Source of the DNA: Massilia violaceinigra
GTDB lineage: Bacteria > Pseudomonadota > Gammaproteobacteria > Burkholderiales > Burkholderiaceae_D
Direction: 5' to 3'
DNA length: 64,000 nucleotides
Assembly (NCBI RefSeq): GCF_002752675.1
Contig: NZ_CP024608.1
Location: 5,766,001-5,830,000 of the forward strand
In this document: one piece after another, positions 38,102-48,028 of the stretch
Position numbering within the stretch: position 1 is the stretch's first letter
Layout: every line of letters begins with the position of its first letter
Notes under the pieces: generated by a model
The model's database searches: none
What the model saw: the letters and a program-made list of their open reading frames with translations, nothing else
What the model was told of the DNA's origin: nothing
Made by a program: the position numbers and the translations under genes

Positions 38102-39331
38102 TTACGCGAGCGCGTGTGCGCGCTGCCAGCGGAACGACAGCGCGGCGCTGGCGGCTGCCCCCACCGCCAGCGCCCCCGCCAGATAAAATACCGACTGCGG
38201 CCCAATGCTGTCCCAGCATAGCGACATCAGCAGGCCGCCGACGGTACCGCCGATGCCGTAGGCAAGACTCATGTACAGCGCCTGGCCGCGCGCCTGCAGC
38301 GGGCCCGCGAACCAGCGCTGCATGACCATCACCGAGCTTGAAAGGTGCGCGGCAAAGGTTGCCGCGTGCAGCAGCTGCGCCAACGCCAGGACCAGCAGCA
38401 GCTGGCCGGCCGCGCCGATCAGCGGAAAGCGCACGGCAGCCACCGCGAACGCGCACATCATCACGCGCTGCGCACCGAAGCGGCGCAGCAGCGGCGCCTG
38501 GAAATAGAAAAACGCCACCTCGGCCACCACCCCCAGCGCCCACATGGCGCCGATCACCGGCTTGCTGTAGCCGGCCTGCTCCAGGTACAGCGAATAGAAG
38601 GCGTTGAGCGACATGTGCACGCCCGCCATCAGCGCGGCCGAGACGAAAAACGCGATCACTTCGCGCCGCCGCAGCACGCTCCACAAACCCGGCGCCGCTT
38701 GCGCATGGGGCAATGCGGGCGCCTGCACGATGAGCAGGCCCGACGCCGCCACGCACACCAGCAGGAACAGCGCGATCGACGGCAAGGCGTTCACGCCGAG
38801 CCAGTCGAGCAGCCAGCCGGCGGCCAGCACCGCCACGATGAAACCGACCGAACCCCACAGGCGCACCCGCCCGTAATTGCTGGCGTCGCCGCGCAGGGCC
38901 GACAGCAGCAGCGCTTCGGCCAGCGGCGCCTGCGCGCTCGAAAACAGGTTGAACGCCACCATCACGGCGATGAACTGGACGTAGGTCTCCGCGAAGAACA
39001 TGCCGCTGAACGCCAGCAGCGCGCCGGCGGTAGTAAAGCGCAGCACGCGCACGCGCTGGCCGCTATGGTCGGCCAGCCAGCCCCACAGGTTGGGGCCGAT
39101 AATGCGCATCACCTGAATCAGCGACATGAGCACCCCGATTTGGGGCGCGCTCATGCCGCGCGCCGCAAAGAACAGGGTCGCGTAGATGGCAAAGGCGCCG
39201 ACCTGCGCGTAATACGCAAACAGGAACAGCGAAAACGGGGCGAGCGACGGGGCGATATGCGCAGCGCCGCGCCCCGCGCCGGCGTCAGGCAATTTTCGGC
39301 GTATCGACCCGCACGTCGCCGCACTGGGCAC
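38102..39331 (-). CDS. MFS transporter, phenylpropionate permease (HcaT)-like
   Basis: The 409-residue product has about 12 hydrophobic helices. The N-terminal half has [18 protein letters not shown] and the MFS_1-like signature [15 protein letters not shown] between helices 2 and 3; [14 protein letters not shown] is typical of the HcaT/LacY-like branch. The listed start is GTG 39331, overlapping the last 47 bp of aroC. A TTG at 39292 would overlap by only 8 bp and is a serious alternative, since the first helix begins later. Substrate unknown. It is co-directional with and downstream of aroC, so probably in one operon. Confidence 0.82.
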   Translation of the reverse strand: MPSAATCGSIRRKLPDAGAGRGAAHIAPSLAPFSLFLFAYYAQVGAFAIYATLFFAARGMSAPQIGVLMSLIQVMRIIGPNLWGWLADHSGQRVRVLRFTTAGALLAFSGMFFAETYVQFIAVMVAFNLFSSAQAPLAEALLLSALRGDASNYGRVRLWGSVGFIVAVLAAGWLLDWLGVNALPSIALFLLVCVAASGLLIVQAPALPHAQAAPGLWSVLRRREVIAFFVSAALMAGVHMSLNAFYSLYLEQAGYSKPVIGAMWALGVVAEVAFFYFQAPLLRRFGAQRVMMCAFAVAAVRFPLIGAAGQLLLVLALAQLLHAATFAAHLSSSVMVMQRWFAGPLQARGQALYMSLAYGIGGTVGGLLMSLCWDSIGPQSVFYLAGALAVGAAASAALSFRWQRAHALA

Positions 39332-40379
39332 GGTGCATCAGCGCGTGGTCGATCAGTACCAGGGCCAGCATGGCCTCGGCAATCGGCGTGGCGCGGATGC
39401 CCACGCAGGGGTCGTGCCGGCCGAAGGTCTCGACCATCACCGGGTTGCCCGCTTTATCGATCGAACGGCGCGGCGTGCGGATCGACGAGGTCGGCTTGAT
39501 CGCAATCGACACCGTAATATCCTGGCCGGTCGAAATGCCGCCCAGTACGCCGCCGGCGTTGTTACCGACAAAGCCTTCCAGGGTCAGCTCATCGCCATGC
39601 TCGGAGCCGCGCTGGGCCACCGAGCGGAAACCGGCGCCGATTTCCACGCCCTTGACCGCGTTAATGCCCATCATGGCGTAGGCGATGTCGGCGTCGAGCT
39701 TGTCGTAGATCGGCTGGCCCAGACCCACCGGCACGTTTTTGGCCACCACATCGATGCGCGCCCCGATCGAATCGCCATCGCGGCGCAGTGCGTCCATGGC
39801 CGTTTCCATGCGCGCGATCAGGTCGGCGTCGCCGCTGGCGGCAAAGAACGGGTTGTTCGGCACGTGTTCCCAGGCCTCGAACGGCACTGGAATGTCGCCC
39901 AGCTGGCTCATGCAGCCCATGAAGACGGTGCCGTACTGCTCGTGCAGCCATTTCTTGGCGATTGCCGCCGCCCCCACCACGGGCGCCGTCAGGCGCGCCG
40001 ACGAGCGCCCGCCGCCGCGCGGATCGCGCACGCCGTACTTGTGCCAGTAGGTGTAGTCGGCGTGGCCGGGCCGGAAGCTCTCGACGATATTGCCGTAATC
40101 CTTGCTGCGCTGATCCTGGTTGCGGATGATCAGCATGATCGGCGTGCCGGTAGTCTTGCCTTCGTACACGCCGGACAGGATCTCGACCGTGTCGGCTTCC
40201 TGGCGCTGCGTAACGTGGCGCGAAGTGCCCGGTTTGCGGCGGTCGAGGTCGGGCTGGATGTCGGCTTCGGACAACACCAGGCCCGGCGGGCAGCCGTCGA
40301 TCACGCAGCCGATGGCCGGTCCGTGCGACTCGCCAAACGTTGTAACGGTAAACAGCTTGCCAAAAGAATTGCCGGACAT
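39285..40379 (-). CDS. aroC: Chorismate synthase
   Basis: The 364-residue enzyme makes chorismate from EPSP, using reduced FMN, the last common step of aromatic amino-acid synthesis. Family signatures are [18 protein letters not shown] (about 16-33), [20 protein letters not shown], the loop [18 protein letters not shown] (about 119-136), and the C-terminal [20 protein letters not shown] 40379 ([10 protein letters not shown]) is the standard start. The frame continues upstream without biological sense. Confidence 0.98.
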   Translation of the reverse strand: MSGNSFGKLFTVTTFGESHGPAIGCVIDGCPPGLVLSEADIQPDLDRRKPGTSRHVTQRQEADTVEILSGVYEGKTTGTPIMLIIRNQDQRSKDYGNIVESFRPGHADYTYWHKYGVRDPRGGGRSSARLTAPVVGAAAIAKKWLHEQYGTVFMGCMSQLGDIPVPFEAWEHVPNNPFFAASGDADLIARMETAMDALRRDGDSIGARIDVVAKNVPVGLGQPIYDKLDADIAYAMMGINAVKGVEIGAGFRSVAQRGSEHGDELTLEGFVGNNAGGVLGGISTGQDITVSIAIKPTSSIRTPRRSIDKAGNPVMVETFGRHDPCVGIRATPIAEAMLALVLIDHALMHRAQCGDVRVDTPKIA

Positions 40380-40710
40380 GATAAGAAAGTGAGTGGCGGA
40401 AAAGCCAATTCTACCAGCCCGCGCGCTTTTGCTGGCGGCACCGGCCAAGTGCCGCCTGGAAGCCGCCTTGGTTCCGCCACGCCGACGCCGCCCGTCAAGT
40501 GAGCATTTTAACAACCATGTTAGTACGTCGTACAAGTTCTTTTTCTCACGGTAAATAGATACAGTCAGCCGGATTCGTGGCATGCTGTTGGAAAGCAGTA
40601 GCTGTTCCGCAATCTGTGTCGCCCTATCCGCATGGATATGGGTTACTGTGTAACAGTTGGACGTATACTGGCGACGCGTCATTACCGAGAAACGCCTGGA
40701 GAAGCGACAC
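40380..40710. promoter_or_regulatory. Divergent promoter region of aroC and the REC-GGDEF-EAL gene
   Basis: This 331-bp region has no gene. It holds two small palindromes that could be operators: GTACGTCGTAC at 40523-40533 and ACTGT-GTA-ACAGT at 40645-40657. Both lie upstream of the rightward gene. No regulator can be named. Confidence 0.35.
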
Positions 40711-42972
40711 ATGCCCCCATCGAGCACGCCCTTGGACGACCTTGAGGACAACCACGACGACCTGGTATTTTTGGAGGAACATCCCGCGGCGCCGGTAGCC
40801 GGGGGTGCGAACAGCGTTTGGCGCGTGATGATCATCGACGATGACGAAGACGTGCACTCGACCACCACCTTCGCTCTCGGCAACCTGGACATGCAACAGC
40901 GGCCGCTCGAATTCGTGCACGCTTACTCGGCCGGCCAGGCGCGCGAAATGCTCAAGCACGAACACGACATTGCCGTCATCCTGCTCGATGTGGTGATGGA
41001 ACAGGACGACGCCGGCCTGCACCTGGTGCGCTACATCCGCGAAACGCTCAAGCTGGCCGACGTGCGCATCATCCTGCGCACCGGGCAGCCCGGCTACGCG
41101 CCCGAAATCGACGCCATCCGCGATTTCGACATCAACGACTACAAGACCAAGTCCGAACTGACCCGCATCAAGCTGTTTACGACAGTGACGGGGGCGATCC
41201 GCTCGTACGAACAAATCCGCGCCATCAGTGCCAACCGGCGCGGCCTGGACCTGGTGGTGCGCGCCAGCACCGAGCTGATGGCGCTGCACGGCGTGCAAAA
41301 CTTCGCCGCCGGGGTGCTGGCCCAAATCGCCGACATCCTGGAAGTCGAGCCGAACGGCGTGCTGTGCGTGCAGGAGTGCCCGGACGGGCGCTGCCGCGAG
41401 CTGCACATCATCGCCACCGCCGGCGCCTACCGCCGGCTTGGTACCGGCAATCTGACCGCGGCCGTAGACGCCATCGTCGCCACGGCCATGGAGCGCACCC
41501 TGGCCCAGCGCCGCAACATCTACGAGCCAGGTACCGTCACCCTGTTCTTCGCCGGGAAATCGAGCCGCGATTTCGTCGCCTACCTGGCGCCGGGCCGCCC
41601 GCTCGGCGAGATCGACCAGCGCCTGCTCGAAGTGTTTTGCAGCAATGTCGCCGTGGGGCTCGACAACGTCGAATTGGTGACGCATCTGCACAACGCCGCT
41701 TTCTACGACCAGCTGTCCAAGCTGCCCAACCGCACGCGCCTGGTCGAAATCCTCGACGCCACCATGGCCGGGCCGGCGCGCAACGACGCCACCCTGTCGC
41801 TGGTCGACCTCGACCACTTCGCCGAAACCAACGACGCGCTGGGGCACCAGTTCGGCGACATGCTGCTCGTCGCCGTGGCCACCCGCCTGCAGCAGCGCCT
41901 CGGCCAGCAGCTGACGGTGGCGCGCATCGGCGGCGATATTTTCAGCGTGCTGGGCGACGCCGAGGCGGTCAATCCGGTCCGCATCCTGGCGCTGTTCGAA
42001 ACGCCCTTCTCGATCGACGGCCAGGATGTGCAGCTGTCGGCCACCCTGGGCCTGGTGCGGCTGTCGGAACACGATGGCAGCGGCGCCGATGCGCTCAAGG
42101 ATGCCGACATTGCCCTCAAGCGCGCCAAGAGCCAGCAGCGCGCCGGCCACTTCTATTTTTCGCGCAGCATGGGCGTGGAAATCCGCGAACGCGTGCGCAT
42201 GATGCATGCCTTGCGCACCGGCTTCGCCAAGGGCGAGCTGTTCGTCGTCTACCAGCCGCAGATCGACCTGACCGCGCGCCGCCCGGTGGGCGCCGAAGCG
42301 CTGCTGCGCTGGCAGACCGCCGACGGCACCTATATTTCGCCGGACCGCTTCATTCCCATCGCCGAGTATTCGGGCCTGATCATCGACATCGGCGAATGGG
42401 TGCTGCGCAGCGCCTGCCACGAACTGGTGCGCCTGCGCGAAGCCGGGCACCGCCAGTTCACCATGTCGATCAACGTCTCGCAGGTGCAGTTCCGCCATCC
42501 GTACTTCCTCGACATGCTGCGCTCGGCGCTGGAAGAAACCGGGGCGCCGCCGGAATTCGTCGAACTCGAAATCACCGAATCGATGGCGATGGAAGAGCCG
42601 GACCTGCTCATCAAGATGCTGGCCCAGATCAAGCATACCGGCGTGTCGATCGCGATCGACGACTTCGGTACGGGTTTTTCGTCGCTCTCGTATTTGCAGC
42701 GGCTGCAGGTGGACCGGCTCAAGATCGACCGCGCGTTCGTCACCGAAATCACCAATTCGGCGCGCGGCAGCAGCATTGCCGAAATGGTCATCCAGCTCGG
42801 GCGCAACCTGGGGCTGTCGGTGATCGCCGAAGGGGTCGAGGATGAACGCCAGGCCGAGATATTGCAGTCGCTCGGCTGCCCGCTGGCGCAGGGCTTCCTG
42901 TTCGCCCGGCCGATGGCCACCACGGCGCTGTACGAGTGGCTCAACGACGAAGCCCTGCCCGGCTCCGCATGA
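40711..42972 (+). CDS. Response regulator: REC-DUF3369-GGDEF(degenerate)-EAL
   Basis: The 753-residue cytoplasmic protein has a receiver (about 38-165; [10 protein letters not shown], phospho-Asp in ILLDVVME), a DUF3369 GAF-like domain (about 165-340) and a GGDEF domain whose signature is GGDIF (about 425), so no diguanylate cyclase activity is expected. The EAL domain (about 495-745) keeps [33 protein letters not shown] and EGVED. It is therefore probably a phosphorylation-controlled c-di-GMP phosphodiesterase. ATG 40711 has GGAGAAG 8 bp upstream and is preferred over the longer frame. No cognate kinase adjoins it. It overlaps the next gene by 4 bp. Confidence 0.93.
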   Translation: MPPSSTPLDDLEDNHDDLVFLEEHPAAPVAGGANSVWRVMIIDDDEDVHSTTTFALGNLDMQQRPLEFVHAYSAGQAREMLKHEHDIAVILLDVVMEQDDAGLHLVRYIRETLKLADVRIILRTGQPGYAPEIDAIRDFDINDYKTKSELTRIKLFTTVTGAIRSYEQIRAISANRRGLDLVVRASTELMALHGVQNFAAGVLAQIADILEVEPNGVLCVQECPDGRCRELHIIATAGAYRRLGTGNLTAAVDAIVATAMERTLAQRRNIYEPGTVTLFFAGKSSRDFVAYLAPGRPLGEIDQRLLEVFCSNVAVGLDNVELVTHLHNAAFYDQLSKLPNRTRLVEILDATMAGPARNDATLSLVDLDHFAETNDALGHQFGDMLLVAVATRLQQRLGQQLTVARIGGDIFSVLGDAEAVNPVRILALFETPFSIDGQDVQLSATLGLVRLSEHDGSGADALKDADIALKRAKSQQRAGHFYFSRSMGVEIRERVRMMHALRTGFAKGELFVVYQPQIDLTARRPVGAEALLRWQTADGTYISPDRFIPIAEYSGLIIDIGEWVLRSACHELVRLREAGHRQFTMSINVSQVQFRHPYFLDMLRSALEETGAPPEFVELEITESMAMEEPDLLIKMLAQIKHTGVSIAIDDFGTGFSSLSYLQRLQVDRLKIDRAFVTEITNSARGSSIAEMVIQLGRNLGLSVIAEGVEDERQAEILQSLGCPLAQGFLFARPMATTALYEWLNDEALPGSA

Positions 42973-43469
42973 TGCAGGTGACGGTCGATATCACCAAACG
43001 CGATGTGTTCCTGGTTTCGCTGGCGATGATTCCGCGCCTGAAGGGCAACTGGATTTTCATGGGCGTGCTGGCACTGGCGATCTTCGTGCTGGTGCTGGTG
43101 ACGCGCACGCCGGACAATCTGTACTCGCTGGGCGTGGCGGCGGTGGCCGCGCTCGGAGGCGCCCTGGGCGGGGGTCTGTCGGCCCTGACGATCAATATCG
43201 CGACCATGCTGCTCAAGCTCGATGCCGGCAATCCGATGCTGGGGCGTCACCACTATGCGCTGACCGACGCCGGGCTGGAGCGGCGCGCGGGCAAGCAGGA
43301 CAGCATGCGGCCATGGGCGGCGATTGCCTCGGTGGGCCGGCTGTCGGGATATATCGTGTTCCGGCTACAGGGGAACGGCATTTTCGTGCTGCCGCGCCGC
43401 GCTTTCAGTAGTGGCGAGGCATTCCAGGCGTTCTGGCAGCGGGCCAGTGCCCTGAAAACGGCGGCTTGA
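42969..43469 (+). CDS. YcxB-like membrane protein
   Basis: The 166-residue product has two transmembrane helices (about 29-47 and 54-78) and a C-terminal soluble domain resembling the YcxB C-terminal family (RPWAAIASVGRLSGYIVF, then FVLPRRAF). It starts at ATGATG overlapping the stop of the EAL gene, so translation is coupled. The family function is unknown; coupling suggests a role beside the phosphodiesterase, such as membrane tethering, but that is only inference. Confidence 0.8.
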   Translation: MMQVTVDITKRDVFLVSLAMIPRLKGNWIFMGVLALAIFVLVLVTRTPDNLYSLGVAAVAALGGALGGGLSALTINIATMLLKLDAGNPMLGRHHYALTDAGLERRAGKQDSMRPWAAIASVGRLSGYIVFRLQGNGIFVLPRRAFSSGEAFQAFWQRASALKTAA

Positions 43470-43496
43470 CGTTTCGCGCCCATTTCACCACCGTCG

Positions 43497-43660
43497 GCCC
43501 CCGCGCAGGCGGGGGCCCAAGTATTCAGATATGCCACTGGCTTCGATACGAACTTTGGCCCCCGCCTGCGCGGGGGCGACGGTGGGGGGGCGCGGGCGAC
43601 GGTGGAAGTGCGCAAATGACGGTGGAAGCGCAGGGGCGACGGTGCAGGCACGAGCGCGAC
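43497..43660. repeat. REP-like inverted repeat plus about 20-bp degenerate tandem units
   Basis: Arms at 43497-43522 and 43552-43576 (core CCCCCGCGCAGGCGGGGGCC) form a near-perfect inverted repeat with the same layout as the one at 25982-26059. About four units of roughly 20 bp built around GCGACGGTGGAAG continue from 43570 to about 43655. The whole 43470-43793 interval has no gene. Confidence 0.8.
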
Positions 43661-43793
43661 TGAACTAAGCGTCAACGGCAGCAATCACCCCGAAGTATCC
43701 TAGTAGCAATCAATTGTTGCACGTCGGCAACAGCATCTCTTCCCCGCACCGTAATCGCACCGTGCGCGCCTGCGTTCACGTAATATCGATGCC

Positions 43794-46700
43794 ATGCTTT
43801 GCAATGGATGGGGCGCCAACTTGAATGAATGCATGAGGATGGACACTTCGCGGTGCTCCCCAAGCCTGGCGCGGCGCGCGTGGCGCTGCTGCGTACTGCT
43901 CTGGCTGGCCTGTCTTGCCCTGAGCGGACCGGCCGTGGCGCTCGATCCCGACAAAGCCTTCCACCATTTCGTGCGCACCAGCTGGTCGATCCAGAACGGC
44001 TTGCCGCAGATCAGTGTGCAAGCCGTCACCCAGGATCAGCAGGGCTACATCTGGGTTGCTACCCAGAACGGCCTGGCGCGCTTCGACGGCGTGCGCTTCA
44101 CCACCTATTCGCCGGAGAACCAGCCAGGCTTGGCCGGCGTATGGATCCGCAGCCTGATGGCCGACAGCGCCGGGCGCGTCTGGATCGGCACCTACAAGGG
44201 CCTGACGCTCTACGAAAACGGCGTGTTCCGCATCATCCCCGCAGCCGATACCGCCCAGTTCCCCATGCTCGACATCTACGCCGTGGCTGAAGACCAGGGC
44301 CGGCTGGTGGTGGCCACCACCAGCGGCGTGTTCGACTACGAGGGCGGCAAGCTGGTGCATCGTTCCGGCAGCCCGGCGCCGGCCACCGCCCTGCTCAAGA
44401 GCGCCGACGGCATCTGGATCGGCGGCACCGGCGGCATGTTCCACAGCAGAGGCAAACACACCGAACTGATTGCGCTGCCGGCGGGCCTGCGCCATGGCGT
44501 GGTCACGCGGCTGGCCGAGGCGCAAGGCAAAATCTGGGCCGGCACCAGTGTCGGCCTGTTTGCGCGCGCCGGCGGCGTGCTGGAAGCGGCGGGCACCGAG
44601 CCCGTCTTGCAAAACTCGCCGACCACTATGCTATACCAGGACAGCGACCGCAACCTGTGGGTTGCCAGCAACGCCGGCATGGCGCGCATCCGCAACGGCA
44701 AGACCACCGAGGTCATCCCCGACAAGAACCCGGCCGCCTTCAAGGGGGTCCTGGCCGCCTTTGAAGACCGCGAGCGCAACCTGTGGCTGGGCAGCCAGTG
44801 GCAGGGCCTGGTGCGCCTGTGGAACGGCTCGACCCGGCGCCTGGCCGCGGCGGAAGGCTTGACCGAACCGATCGTGTGGTCGCTGGCGCGCGCGCCGGAC
44901 GGGCGCACCTGGGTCGGCACCAGCGATGGCTTGAGCGTGTTCAGCGACGGGCGCTTCCGCCATGTGCTGTCGGGCAGCCAGCTGCCGCATCCGCATGCCT
45001 ACAACCTGCTGGCCGACGCCGACCGCATCTGGATCGGCACGCGGCGCGGGCTGGCGCTGTGGCGCGACGGCAAAGTCGAGACGCCCCCCCTGTTCGCGCC
45101 GATGTCCGCGGCGCAGATCAACGGCATCGTGCGCGACCGCACCGGCGTGCTCTGGTTTCCGACCAGCGAGGGCGTTTTCCGGCTGGCCGGCGCCACGCTG
45201 ACCAAATACGGCAAGGACCAGGGCCTGCGCGACGTGCGCGCGCGCCAGGTGCGCGAACTCAAGGACGGGCGCCTGCTGGTGACCACCCAGGACGGCTTGT
45301 ACGAACTGCGCGCGGAGCGCATGGTGCAGATAGGCCTGGACAGCGGCTTGCCGTCCGGGATGGACATTACCGCCATCACCGAGCTGAAAGACGGCGCGCT
45401 GGCACTCGGTACGCTGACGGAGGAAATCTACCTGTTCAACGGCCGCCGCTGGCACAAGTTCGGCAGCGCCGAGGGGTTTCCGGCGAATGCGCCGTTCTTC
45501 CTCACGGAGGATGCGGCCGGCTATCTGTGGTCGGCCGGCCTGCGCGGCATCCTGCGCGCCCCGCTGGCCGACATGCGCCGGGTCCAGGACGGCCAGACCA
45601 AAACCGCCTTTGGCGAAATGATCCTCAACGAGCGCGGCGACCGGCGCAGCGGCGAACAGGGATTCTGCTGCAACGGCGCCGGCAATTCCAAGGGCTTCAT
45701 GGACCCGGCGGGCACGCTGTGGCTGCCCAGCCGCGATGGCGTGGTCACGCTCGATACCATGGGCATGACCAAGAACATGACGGCGCCGACGGCGGTGATC
45801 GAACGCGTGCGCGTGCTCGATACCTGGCGCGACGTCCGCCAGGGCCAGGGCGGCGCCCTGCGCATGCGCGAAGATGCGCGCGACCTGGCATTCGAATTCA
45901 CCGCGCTGAGCTTCCAGGACCCGGCCAGCGTTGTGCTGCGCTACCGCCTGCACGGCTACGACAAGGACTGGCGCGAACTGCAGGCGGGGGCACCGCGCTC
46001 GGTCAACTACACCAACCTGCCGCCCGGCTCCTATACGTTCGAGGTCAAGGCCAGCAACAACGCCGACGTCTGGAACAAGCTGCCGGCGCGCCTGGACTTC
46101 ATCATCGCGCCGCATTTCTACGAGACCAGCTGGTTTTACGGACTGCTGCTGGCCTGCCTGGGCGGCACCGTGTACGGGGGCTTTCGCCTGCAGCGCCATT
46201 CGCATGACAAGCAGCGCGCGGCACTGGAGCAGCAGGTGGCCGAACGCACCGAGCAACTGCACGTGGCCAACCGCGCGCTCGAACTGGCCAGCCAGACCGA
46301 CCCGCTCACGGGGCTGCACAACCGGCGCTATCTGAGCAACCAGATCCCGGCCGACCTGGCGTTCTACGAACGCGAAAACAAGCGCACCGGATCGAGCGAC
46401 AACACGCTGCTGTTCGCGCTGGTCGACATCGACCATTTCAAGCGCATCAACGACACGTATGGACACAAGGCGGGCGACCGCGTGCTGCAGCAGGTCTCGG
46501 ACGTGCTGCGCGCCCAGGTGCGGGTGGGCGACTACATCGTGCGCTGGGGCGGCGAAGAATTCCTGCTGGTATGCCGGCCCAGCACGCGCCAGTTCGTGCC
46601 GGTGCTGGGCGAGCGTATCCGGCGCGCGGTCGCCAGCCACGTCTTCGACCTGGGCGACGGCATTCAGGTATCGCTCACCTGTTCGGTGGGGCTGGCCGAG

Positions 46701-46970
46701 AGCGGCCTGTATCTGGACGACAGCAAGGGCGTCAGCTGGGAACACCTGGTGGAACTGGCCGACGCCGCGCTGTACTGGGTCAAGGCGAATGGCCGCAACG
46801 GCTGGAGCGCACTGCGGCCCAAGCCCGATGCCGACAACGGCGAGCTGATCGAAAAGCTGCACCTGGGCGCGCAGGCGATGTTAGACACCGGCCGCGCGAC
46901 CCTGATCAGTTCAGGCGACCAGCTCACGCCGGCGCACGCCGCGCTGGCCGAGTCGAACGACCCGGCGTGA
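43794..46970 (+). CDS. Beta-propeller (Reg_prop)/Y_Y_Y sensor with C-terminal diguanylate cyclase
   Basis: The product is up to 1058 residues. An N-terminal hydrophobic signal or anchor (about 28-50) leads into a large periplasmic part with two-component-propeller repeats such as GYIWVATQNGLARF, RVWIGTYKGLTLY and RTWVGTSDGLSVF. Y_Y_Y follows at about 665-765 (VLRYRLHGYDKDW), then TM (about 783-800), coiled coil and GGDEF (about 840-1000). WGGEEF is intact with I-site RVGD five residues before. Propeller sensors usually end in a histidine kinase; here the output is c-di-GMP. Starts at 43833 or 43839 are alternatives. Ligand unknown, perhaps a carbohydrate. Confidence 0.92.
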   Translation: MLCNGWGANLNECMRMDTSRCSPSLARRAWRCCVLLWLACLALSGPAVALDPDKAFHHFVRTSWSIQNGLPQISVQAVTQDQQGYIWVATQNGLARFDGVRFTTYSPENQPGLAGVWIRSLMADSAGRVWIGTYKGLTLYENGVFRIIPAADTAQFPMLDIYAVAEDQGRLVVATTSGVFDYEGGKLVHRSGSPAPATALLKSADGIWIGGTGGMFHSRGKHTELIALPAGLRHGVVTRLAEAQGKIWAGTSVGLFARAGGVLEAAGTEPVLQNSPTTMLYQDSDRNLWVASNAGMARIRNGKTTEVIPDKNPAAFKGVLAAFEDRERNLWLGSQWQGLVRLWNGSTRRLAAAEGLTEPIVWSLARAPDGRTWVGTSDGLSVFSDGRFRHVLSGSQLPHPHAYNLLADADRIWIGTRRGLALWRDGKVETPPLFAPMSAAQINGIVRDRTGVLWFPTSEGVFRLAGATLTKYGKDQGLRDVRARQVRELKDGRLLVTTQDGLYELRAERMVQIGLDSGLPSGMDITAITELKDGALALGTLTEEIYLFNGRRWHKFGSAEGFPANAPFFLTEDAAGYLWSAGLRGILRAPLADMRRVQDGQTKTAFGEMILNERGDRRSGEQGFCCNGAGNSKGFMDPAGTLWLPSRDGVVTLDTMGMTKNMTAPTAVIERVRVLDTWRDVRQGQGGALRMREDARDLAFEFTALSFQDPASVVLRYRLHGYDKDWRELQAGAPRSVNYTNLPPGSYTFEVKASNNADVWNKLPARLDFIIAPHFYETSWFYGLLLACLGGTVYGGFRLQRHSHDKQRAALEQQVAERTEQLHVANRALELASQTDPLTGLHNRRYLSNQIPADLAFYERENKRTGSSDNTLLFALVDIDHFKRINDTYGHKAGDRVLQQVSDVLRAQVRVGDYIVRWGGEEFLLVCRPSTRQFVPVLGERIRRAVASHVFDLGDGIQVSLTCSVGLAESGLYLDDSKGVSWEHLVELADAALYWVKANGRNGWSALRPKPDADNGELIEKLHLGAQAMLDTGRATLISSGDQLTPAHAALAESNDPA

Positions 46971-46990
46971 GCGCCGTGATCGTTTAGCTG

Positions 46991-47010
46991 GCATCGACGC
47001 GGGTCGATGC
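46991..47010. terminator. Hairpin between convergent genes
   Basis: Perfect 8-bp stem GCATCGAC/GTCGATGC with a 4-nt loop lies between the converging diguanylate cyclase gene and the metallo-hydrolase pseudogene. No T-run. Confidence 0.45.
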
Positions 47011-47016
47011 GGGCGC

Positions 47017-47907
47017 TCAGAACTTCAGGATGTCGCCATCGGCCGGAATGCGCACGCGGTCCCCGATGCCGTGTTGCTTGACATGCTCCCTGAGTTCTTT
47101 CCGGCTCAGCGTCATGTGGTTGATGGCATCCATATGCGTGGCAATAATGGTCGCGTTCGGCATGAGCTGGTAGGCGTGAAGCACATCGTCCTTGCCCATG
47201 ATGATGGACCCGCTGTAGCCGACCATGCGGGCGTCGCCGGCATTGACGATGATGATCTCGGGCTTGAATTTTTCCAGGGTCCGGTCAACCTCGGCACGCC
47301 ATACGGTGTCACCGACGACGTAGACGGTTTTCGCGCCAGGCGCGTGGAACACAATCCCCATCGCCTCGCCGAGCGCCTCGGCCAACGGTGCCTTGGCGTA
47401 CATCTCGTCGGTGCCGTGCTTGCCGCCGGCCTTGGTCAACCGCACGCCTTCGAACACGGTGTCCTCTCCGAGGATGCGGACATTGGTGAAGCCCTGTCCG
47501 CGAATCAGTTTCGCATCGGCTTCATGCTGTACGAAGAGCGGCATCGCTTTAGGAATGAACTGGTGAGCGCCGCCATCCCAATGGTCGAGGTGAGTGTGAC
47601 TGACGATCACCGCGTCGACGCCCTTCATGATCGCTTGCGCCGGCATCGGCAGTTCGACCAGCGGGTTGCGCAGCTGGCTGTTGAACGTTCCCGCAAAGCC
47701 GGGGTAGGTGCCCTTCTTTGCCAGGAACGGGTCGACCAGGAAGGTCTTGCCGGCAACGCTGATCTTCGCGGTGGCATTACGGATTTGCTACACCTGCACC
47801 GCGTGCGTGGCCGCTGCCGAGGCGCCGTTGGCCGCTGCGTGGGCCGGTACGGTTGCCGTGCCAAGGGTCAAAGCCAGGGCGATCACTAGGGTTTTTACTC
47901 GTTGCAT
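47017..47907 (-). pseudogene. MBL-fold metallo-hydrolase interrupted by an in-frame amber codon
   Basis: From ATG 47907 (GGAG upstream) a signal peptide MQRVKTLVIALALTLG...AHA is read, then TAG at 47790-47788 (codon 40). The same frame continues straight on as QIRNATAKISVAGKTFLVDP and runs for 256 more codons to 47017, with the metal motif SHTHLDHWDGG and later VGDTV, NAGDARM and THMDAINH. No frameshift exists. The sense codon was probably CAG (VQQIRNAT). The next ATG (47646) would give 209 residues without the signal peptide and first strands. Either it is a recent nonsense pseudogene, or the codon is a sequencing error or suppressed. The intact family are exported metal-dependent hydrolases. 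The gene is divergent to a GlxA-type regulator. Confidence 0.85.
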
Positions 47908-48028
47908 TTTGCTACTCCATGGATGTGGTGTTCGGTAGGAGTATTGTGGACGCATCGCCTTCCCTATAAAATTGACCCACAAGCCATTTATCGGCACTTT
48001 CGGGCCACCCTCTTCCATTCTGCTCATC

